64,000 nucleotides of DNA from Rudaea sp. (GTDB lineage Bacteria > Pseudomonadota > Gammaproteobacteria > Xanthomonadales > Rhodanobacteraceae), in assembly GCA_031291055.1 (NCBI GenBank), contig JARLJU010000089.1, positions 1 through 64,000 of the forward strand, given 5' to 3'. This document shows positions 60,201-64,000 of the stretch, in pieces. Every line of letters starts with the position of its first letter. The stretch's first letter is position 1. Under the pieces are notes generated by a model that worked only from the letters and a program-made list of their open reading frames with translations, ran no database searches and had not been told where the DNA came from. The translations under genes were made by a program, and so were the position numbers.

Positions 60201-62636
60201 GTGGATCTGACGGCGAGCGGCGTACCGCCGCTGGCGCTGCCGGCCGGCCGCTATTGGCTGGTGGCTTTCCCGACGATCATCGGAACCGGTGCCCAGACGG
60301 CGGCAAATCCGCTGTGGGCGTGGTTCTACAACAACACTGCCGCGCAGGTTGGCAATCGCCCCGTGGCGGTCCGCTCGAATGGAACTGCGTGGACTACGGT
60401 TACCACGTCAGGCGTGAACCATCTGTCCGCCTACATCGCAGGTACCGCGCCGTGCAAGATGCCGGCTTGGGCCAGCTACACGCCGAATCCGACCTCGGGA
60501 TCGCTTGGTTACAACGTTCAATCGACGGTTACGGTCAAGTTCGATTCGACCGGTCTTGCCGCTGGAACCTATATCGGAGAAGCCTGCTTCGCCTCGAACG
60601 ACCCGGCTACGCCACAGGCAGTCGTCGCGCTCAGCCTGACTGTGTCCGGATCGCCCACGGCAAGCAATGCCAATGCGACTCCCGCCAGCGTGTCCACGAA
60701 TGGCACGACGCTGTTGACTGTGCAAGTGGCTCCGGGAGCGAATCCCGTCAGCACCGGCGTCCAGGTGCGCGCCAACCTCAGCTCGATCGGCGGCAGTGCC
60801 TCGCAGCCGATGGTTGACGACGGCACCAACGGCGATGCGACGGCGGGTGATGGTATCTACTCGTACGCGGCAACGATTCCCGGCAGTGTCGTCTCTGGCA
60901 GCAAGACCTTGCCGATATCCGTGACCGACGCCCAAGGGCGTTCGACGTCCGCCGGCATCGCGCTCAGCGTCGGTCAGCAGACCGCTCTTGGCGCAAGCGC
61001 ATCGGCTACGCCGTCGACCGTACTTGCAGGGGCCGCGACGCATCTGGTGGTGACGGTCACGCCGGGCACCAACCCGGCCAGTACCGGCACCCAGGTCAAA
61101 GCCGATCTGAGCAGTATTGGCGGAAGTGCGAGTCAGGCATTCGTCGATGACGGCAGCGGCGCGTCGTTCTCGTTCGACGCAACGGTCAATGCCGCGACCT
61201 CGTCTGGGGCAAAGTTGCTTTCGGTGACGGTCACCGATGCGCAGAGCCGCAGTGCGAGTGCAGCAATCGGCCTTGCCGTGCCTTCGAAGACGAGCCAGCC
61301 GCTCAGCGGCAGTGGCGTGGCGGCGCCGGCGAGCCTGCACGCAGGCGATGCGACAACGCTGATTGTAGTGGTCACGCCGGCGACGAGTCCGGCGAGCACA
61401 GGCATCACCGTGGCCACCAACCTGTCGGCGATCGGCGGCAGCACGACTCAGCCGCTGTACGACGACGGCACGCACGGTGACGCCGTCGCGGGTGACGGCG
61501 TGTATTCGCTTGCCACGAACATCGGCGCAGGCACCAGCGTGGGCAGCAAGACCTTGCCAGTATCGATCGCAGACGCGCAAACGCGCACGGCATCGATCTC
61601 GATTGGCCTGAGCATTGCCGCTTCGGCCACGGGCATGAGCGCAAGCGGCGGTTCGGCGAACCCGTCCACGCTCGACATCGGCAGCAGCACGGTGCTGACG
61701 GCGACGATCGCTCCCGGCACGAATCCGGCCAGTACCGGGGTGAGTGCAAGCGCTGACCTGTCATCGATCGGCGGCAGCGCGTCGCAGCAGTTCTACGATG
61801 ACGGCACTCATGGCGACGCAACGGCCGGTGACGGCGTGTACTCGTACCAGACGACCATTGCCCCGGGCACCGCGCCCGGCAGCAAGGCGATCACGGTCAC
61901 TGCAAGCGACGCCCAATCACGCACGTCTTCGACCGGCATCGGCTTGACCGTTGCAACTCCGACGGCTCCCGCCGCGAGCAACGCCACTGCCTCGCCTGCA
62001 GTGGTTCCCGCCGGCGCGACGACGCACCTGTCTGTCCAGGTCGCTGGCGGCACGCATCCGAGCAGTTCGAGCATCGCGGTCGTAGCGGATCTCACCAGCA
62101 TCGGCGGCGACGGCTCGCAGGCGTTTGCCGACCAGGGCGATGGTACGTTTGCGTTCGATGCGACACTTGATGCCGGCACCTCGCCGGGCGTCAAACTGCT
62201 GGCGGTCACGATAAGCGATGGCGAGGGCCGCACGGCCGCCGCCACGATCGGCCTGAGCGTGCCGACTCCAGGTTCGCCGGCGGGTGCGGGAATTGCGTCA
62301 CCGGCTTCGGTCGTTCCCGGCAACTCGGCGCTGCTGATCGTTGCGGTGACCCCAGGCTCGAATCCGGCCTCGACCGGCCTGACCGTCAGCGTCGATCTGA
62401 GCAGCATCGGCGGCAGTGCGACGCAGCAGTTCTACGATGACGGTACGAATGGCGACGAGACGGCCGGTGATGGCTTGTTCTCGTTCGAGGCGACGGTCGA
62501 TGCAGCAACGCCTATCAACGCTTCACTGAACCTGCCGGCGACGATCACGGATGATCAGTCGCGCAGCGGCAGTGCCATGATCCTGCTTAAAACGCTGTCC
62601 GACCGGCTCTTCTTCGACGGCTTTGATGGACCTTGA
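57249..62636 (+). CDS. Large secreted S8 (subtilisin-like) serine protease with C-terminal repeat domains
   Basis: Catalytic motifs GELDTGIAW, EGHGSHTAST, ENGTSMATPHIAGSG; signal peptide LAGALALSLLSGLADPASA; six C-terminal repeats. Confidence 0.93.
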   Translation: MGLLKNSRMKPLAGALALSLLSGLADPASAANDPGMSAARMVAIAFAGDYTGQETNSLHGSSHLSLPGDGQARYTVVLKDSPLASYQGEPIKLRSGSRTFDVAPRTARGRIDVTSAAANSYVSMLQQKQQDFVNSISAQLARQIDPEMQFQHAINAVVLDLTEAEAEQLRQRDDVLMLDREHFEELLTDRGPSFIGADQIWNGFATGGAMSKGEGVVIGELDTGIAWDSPSFAGTGPIDGYVHVNPLGSGNFLGTCKTGGVDAGRCNNKLVGMYSYVTGVTSAADDEGHGSHTASTVAGNQRPASYIGGTFTISGVAPHANVIAYKVCAAGNGATCASTASTSAANQAVADGIVDAINFSIGGGTDPWNDATSLAFLGAVNAGIFVATAGGNDGPVASSISHIEPWTVTAAASSEDRVIGFPFNLTGPGSPPANTQNLALRPASAPLPTADLVNVPLIQSPTFADGSNDGCAAYPAGTFLQGATPAIAVLNLNQNASNCGSGVRKTNATNAGAIGVIYVDPAYINLGASGNAWSMLLSDWNNVYTQIQTNPAAATASISATGGKFPGTGDVIADFSSRGPNVGIGGQLIVKPEISAPGVDILAAYASKTSASASTPNLPQDATRVLLENGTSMATPHIAGSGLLLRSLHPTWTPVQIRSALMLNARLTGLVKADNSPSDIFDRGSGRVDLAAAAQTGLVMDETYANFTAANPATGGKIATLNLPSMAEGNCVSSCAFARTMRSAIAHGKPAVKWTLAVSGMPSGSTTVSPASFTVTSNGSASFTVTVDATKLPDGAISQGLLTLTPSDATIPTEHMPIAVKKAAPAITVAPTSLAATQMPNTTSTQTIAIKNVGNPTLNWSLFTAGQNKTVIPLNITPATSGYQAGYYTGVTTGPGYYDAENFDLADQTTITAIKANGFALPSGGLTTANTTQITFSVYADASNKPAGAPGFTTGALATAPLWTYSSVLTGPAITFTGGGSVFGVDLTASGVPPLALPAGRYWLVAFPTIIGTGAQTAANPLWAWFYNNTAAQVGNRPVAVRSNGTAWTTVTTSGVNHLSAYIAGTAPCKMPAWASYTPNPTSGSLGYNVQSTVTVKFDSTGLAAGTYIGEACFASNDPATPQAVVALSLTVSGSPTASNANATPASVSTNGTTLLTVQVAPGANPVSTGVQVRANLSSIGGSASQPMVDDGTNGDATAGDGIYSYAATIPGSVVSGSKTLPISVTDAQGRSTSAGIALSVGQQTALGASASATPSTVLAGAATHLVVTVTPGTNPASTGTQVKADLSSIGGSASQAFVDDGSGASFSFDATVNAATSSGAKLLSVTVTDAQSRSASAAIGLAVPSKTSQPLSGSGVAAPASLHAGDATTLIVVVTPATSPASTGITVATNLSAIGGSTTQPLYDDGTHGDAVAGDGVYSLATNIGAGTSVGSKTLPVSIADAQTRTASISIGLSIAASATGMSASGGSANPSTLDIGSSTVLTATIAPGTNPASTGVSASADLSSIGGSASQQFYDDGTHGDATAGDGVYSYQTTIAPGTAPGSKAITVTASDAQSRTSSTGIGLTVATPTAPAASNATASPAVVPAGATTHLSVQVAGGTHPSSSSIAVVADLTSIGGDGSQAFADQGDGTFAFDATLDAGTSPGVKLLAVTISDGEGRTAAATIGLSVPTPGSPAGAGIASPASVVPGNSALLIVAVTPGSNPASTGLTVSVDLSSIGGSATQQFYDDGTNGDETAGDGLFSFEATVDAATPINASLNLPATITDDQSRSGSAMILLKTLSDRLFFDGFDGP
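60651..62590 (+). repeat. Six tandem ~100-110-aa repeats within the subtilase
   Basis: Recurring NPASTGxxVxADLSSIGGSASQxFYDDGTxGDATAGDGxYS...DAQSRS...IGLSV blocks. Confidence 0.9.
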
Positions 62637-62672
62637 CGGGTAGTTCGGCGAACCGAAGCCGAACGCGACTTT

Positions 62673-62699
62673 AAGGGCGCCGCAAGGCGCCCTTCTTTT
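62673..62699 (+). terminator. Intrinsic terminator downstream of the subtilase
   Basis: AAGGGCGCC-GCAA-GGCGCCCTT then CTTTT. Confidence 0.85.
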
Positions 62700-62758
62700 G
62701 CCCGGAACAATCCCGATCAACGAGTTTGGAAAGCGCGCCGCGAGGCGCCGCGGGCCCA

Positions 62759-63688
62759 TCAGTAGCGGGGTATGCCGGCATCGATCTCGCGCGACCAGGC
62801 ATCGATGCCGCCGTCGACGTTGTAGACCTTGCGGAAGCCCAGGCTGCGAAAATGCTCGGCGGCACGCGCACTGCGTCCACCGCTATGACAGAGGAAGGCG
62901 AGCGCGGTGTCCTTGGGCAGGGCGGCCGCCAGCGCCTCGACGCCGTCATCGAGTGTGCGGAATGGTTGCGTCAAGGCCGCCTGCGCGCGTTCCTCGGGCG
63001 GACGCACGTCGATCACGGTGACCGAGCCGGCATCCAGGCGCGATTTCAGTTCACGCACCGACAGCGGTTTTACCGCGGCCGGCGCATTCGGGTTGTCGAT
63101 GGCCAGACCGGCGCCCTGCGCGGTCTCGACCCAGTCGATGCGGATGCCGCGGGCGCGCTGCGCGGTACCCAGGTCCATGAAGATGGTGATCCCGTTCGCT
63201 TCGCTGCGGATCGAATGATCGTCGGCCGCGGCCAGATGAAACTGCGCCTGGTGACGCGCATCGATCGCCAGATGCAGGTCCAGACCCGGCTCGGCATCGG
63301 CGAGCGCGTCACGGATCGCGCCGGCTGCCGTGTCGCTGATCGTGATCTGCGGCGGTGTGCGATCGGGCTGCGGCAGGCCGAATAATTCCTGCAATTGTCC
63401 ACTGGTATACATCGACTGCACGATATCGGCGCCGCCGATCAACTCGCCCCTGACATACAACTGCGGGATCGTCGGCCAGTTGCCGTAGACCTTGATGCCT
63501 TCGCGGATCTCGGCGTCTTCGAGCACGTCGACGCTGGCATAGTCCGGCAGCAGTTCGTTGAGCACGCCGACGGTGGCGGCGGAAAAGCCGCAGCGCGGCG
63601 TCTGCGGATTGCCCTTCATGAACAAGACTATGGGATTCTGCTGCAGCAGGGTTTCAATGCGGTTGCGGGTTTCAGTGGATAGACTCAT
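62759..63688 (-). CDS. Monothiol glutaredoxin - Cys-less A-type-like domain - rhodanese fusion
   Basis: PRCGFSAATVGVL (CGFS), ITISDTAAGAIRDAL...NPNAP (HesB/IscA-like without Cys), FLCHSGGRSARAAEHF (rhodanese loop). Confidence 0.88.
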   Translation of the reverse strand: MSLSTETRNRIETLLQQNPIVLFMKGNPQTPRCGFSAATVGVLNELLPDYASVDVLEDAEIREGIKVYGNWPTIPQLYVRGELIGGADIVQSMYTSGQLQELFGLPQPDRTPPQITISDTAAGAIRDALADAEPGLDLHLAIDARHQAQFHLAAADDHSIRSEANGITIFMDLGTAQRARGIRIDWVETAQGAGLAIDNPNAPAAVKPLSVRELKSRLDAGSVTVIDVRPPEERAQAALTQPFRTLDDGVEALAAALPKDTALAFLCHSGGRSARAAEHFRSLGFRKVYNVDGGIDAWSREIDAGIPRY

Positions 63689-63801
63689 AGCGGATTGTGC
63701 GGCGTGGTCGGAGGAGAAGATGATATCCGACATGCGGGCCTGAGCCGGAATCTCAATCCCGCGCCTCGCCGATCCGTCTGTCACGCGCGGCTGCGCTGTC
63801 G

Positions 63802-64000
63802 CTATGCGGCGGCAGGCAATGCCGGCGAGGCAAGTGCCTGGGTGAGGCCCAGCCGCCGTTGTTGCCCGGTCCAGTGCAGCAGTTCGAGGGTGCCGTCCAT
63901 GTGTTCGACCAGGGCGGTGCAATGTTCGACCCAGTCGCCATCGTTGAGGTAGAGCACGCCGGTGTGATTCTCGATGCGTCCATAGTGGATATGGCCGCAG
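63802..64000 (-). CDS. UDP-2,3-diacylglucosamine pyrophosphatase-like metallophosphoesterase, C-terminal part (truncated by window edge)
   Basis: CGHIHYGRIENHTGVLYLNDGDWVEHCTALVEHMDGTLELLHW to TAG. Confidence 0.7.
   Translation of the reverse strand, partial: CGHIHYGRIENHTGVLYLNDGDWVEHCTALVEHMDGTLELLHWTGQQRRLGLTQALASPALPAAA

Noticed and set aside
1548-63410. Recurrent GTATAC hexamers scattered over the window, often flanked by A/T
   Set aside because: A rough base-composition estimate gives a similar expected count, and most occurrences are inside unrelated genes, so no evidence of a regulatory family.
1-64000. CRISPR arrays, tRNA/rRNA genes, insertion sequences, prophage or integron signatures
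   Set aside because: None visible: no regularly spaced repeats, no transposase/integrase/phage proteins in the ORF track, no cloverleaf-like segments noticed. A tRNAscan/Infernal run would be needed for certainty on small RNAs.

Overview
64 kb of GC-rich gammaproteobacterial chromosome. The gene content and synteny (algZ-algR-hemC, rho-trxA-rhlB, ftsE-ftsX-rpoH, lineage-typical type II secretion genes) suggest Xanthomonadales/Rhodanobacteraceae. It is densely coding and mostly housekeeping or conserved accessory genes. I saw no prophage, IS element, CRISPR array, rRNA or tRNA. Main accessory content: a SoeABC-like molybdoenzyme operon with an SLC13 transporter inserted between soeA and soeB; a split type II secretion operon (gspC-D-E / GNAT / permease / gspF); an ECF sigma / DUF3619 / DUF3106 operon; tandem HCCA-isomerase paralogs; and a 1795-aa secreted subtilase with six C-terminal repeats. 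The most interesting non-coding signals are: (1) a CIRCE-like perfect inverted repeat upstream of rpoH plus a third arm copy overlapping the Shine-Dalgarno/start codon, which allows alternative pairing; (2) two perfect consensus DnaA boxes in inverted orientation in the AT-rich priA upstream region; (3) an elaborate leader upstream of the giant subtilase (11-bp tandem repeat, G-quadruplex motif, 14-bp hairpin, SD-sequestering hairpin and a 13-codon ORF overlapping the protease start). All calls come from reading the sequence and translations. No database search was run.
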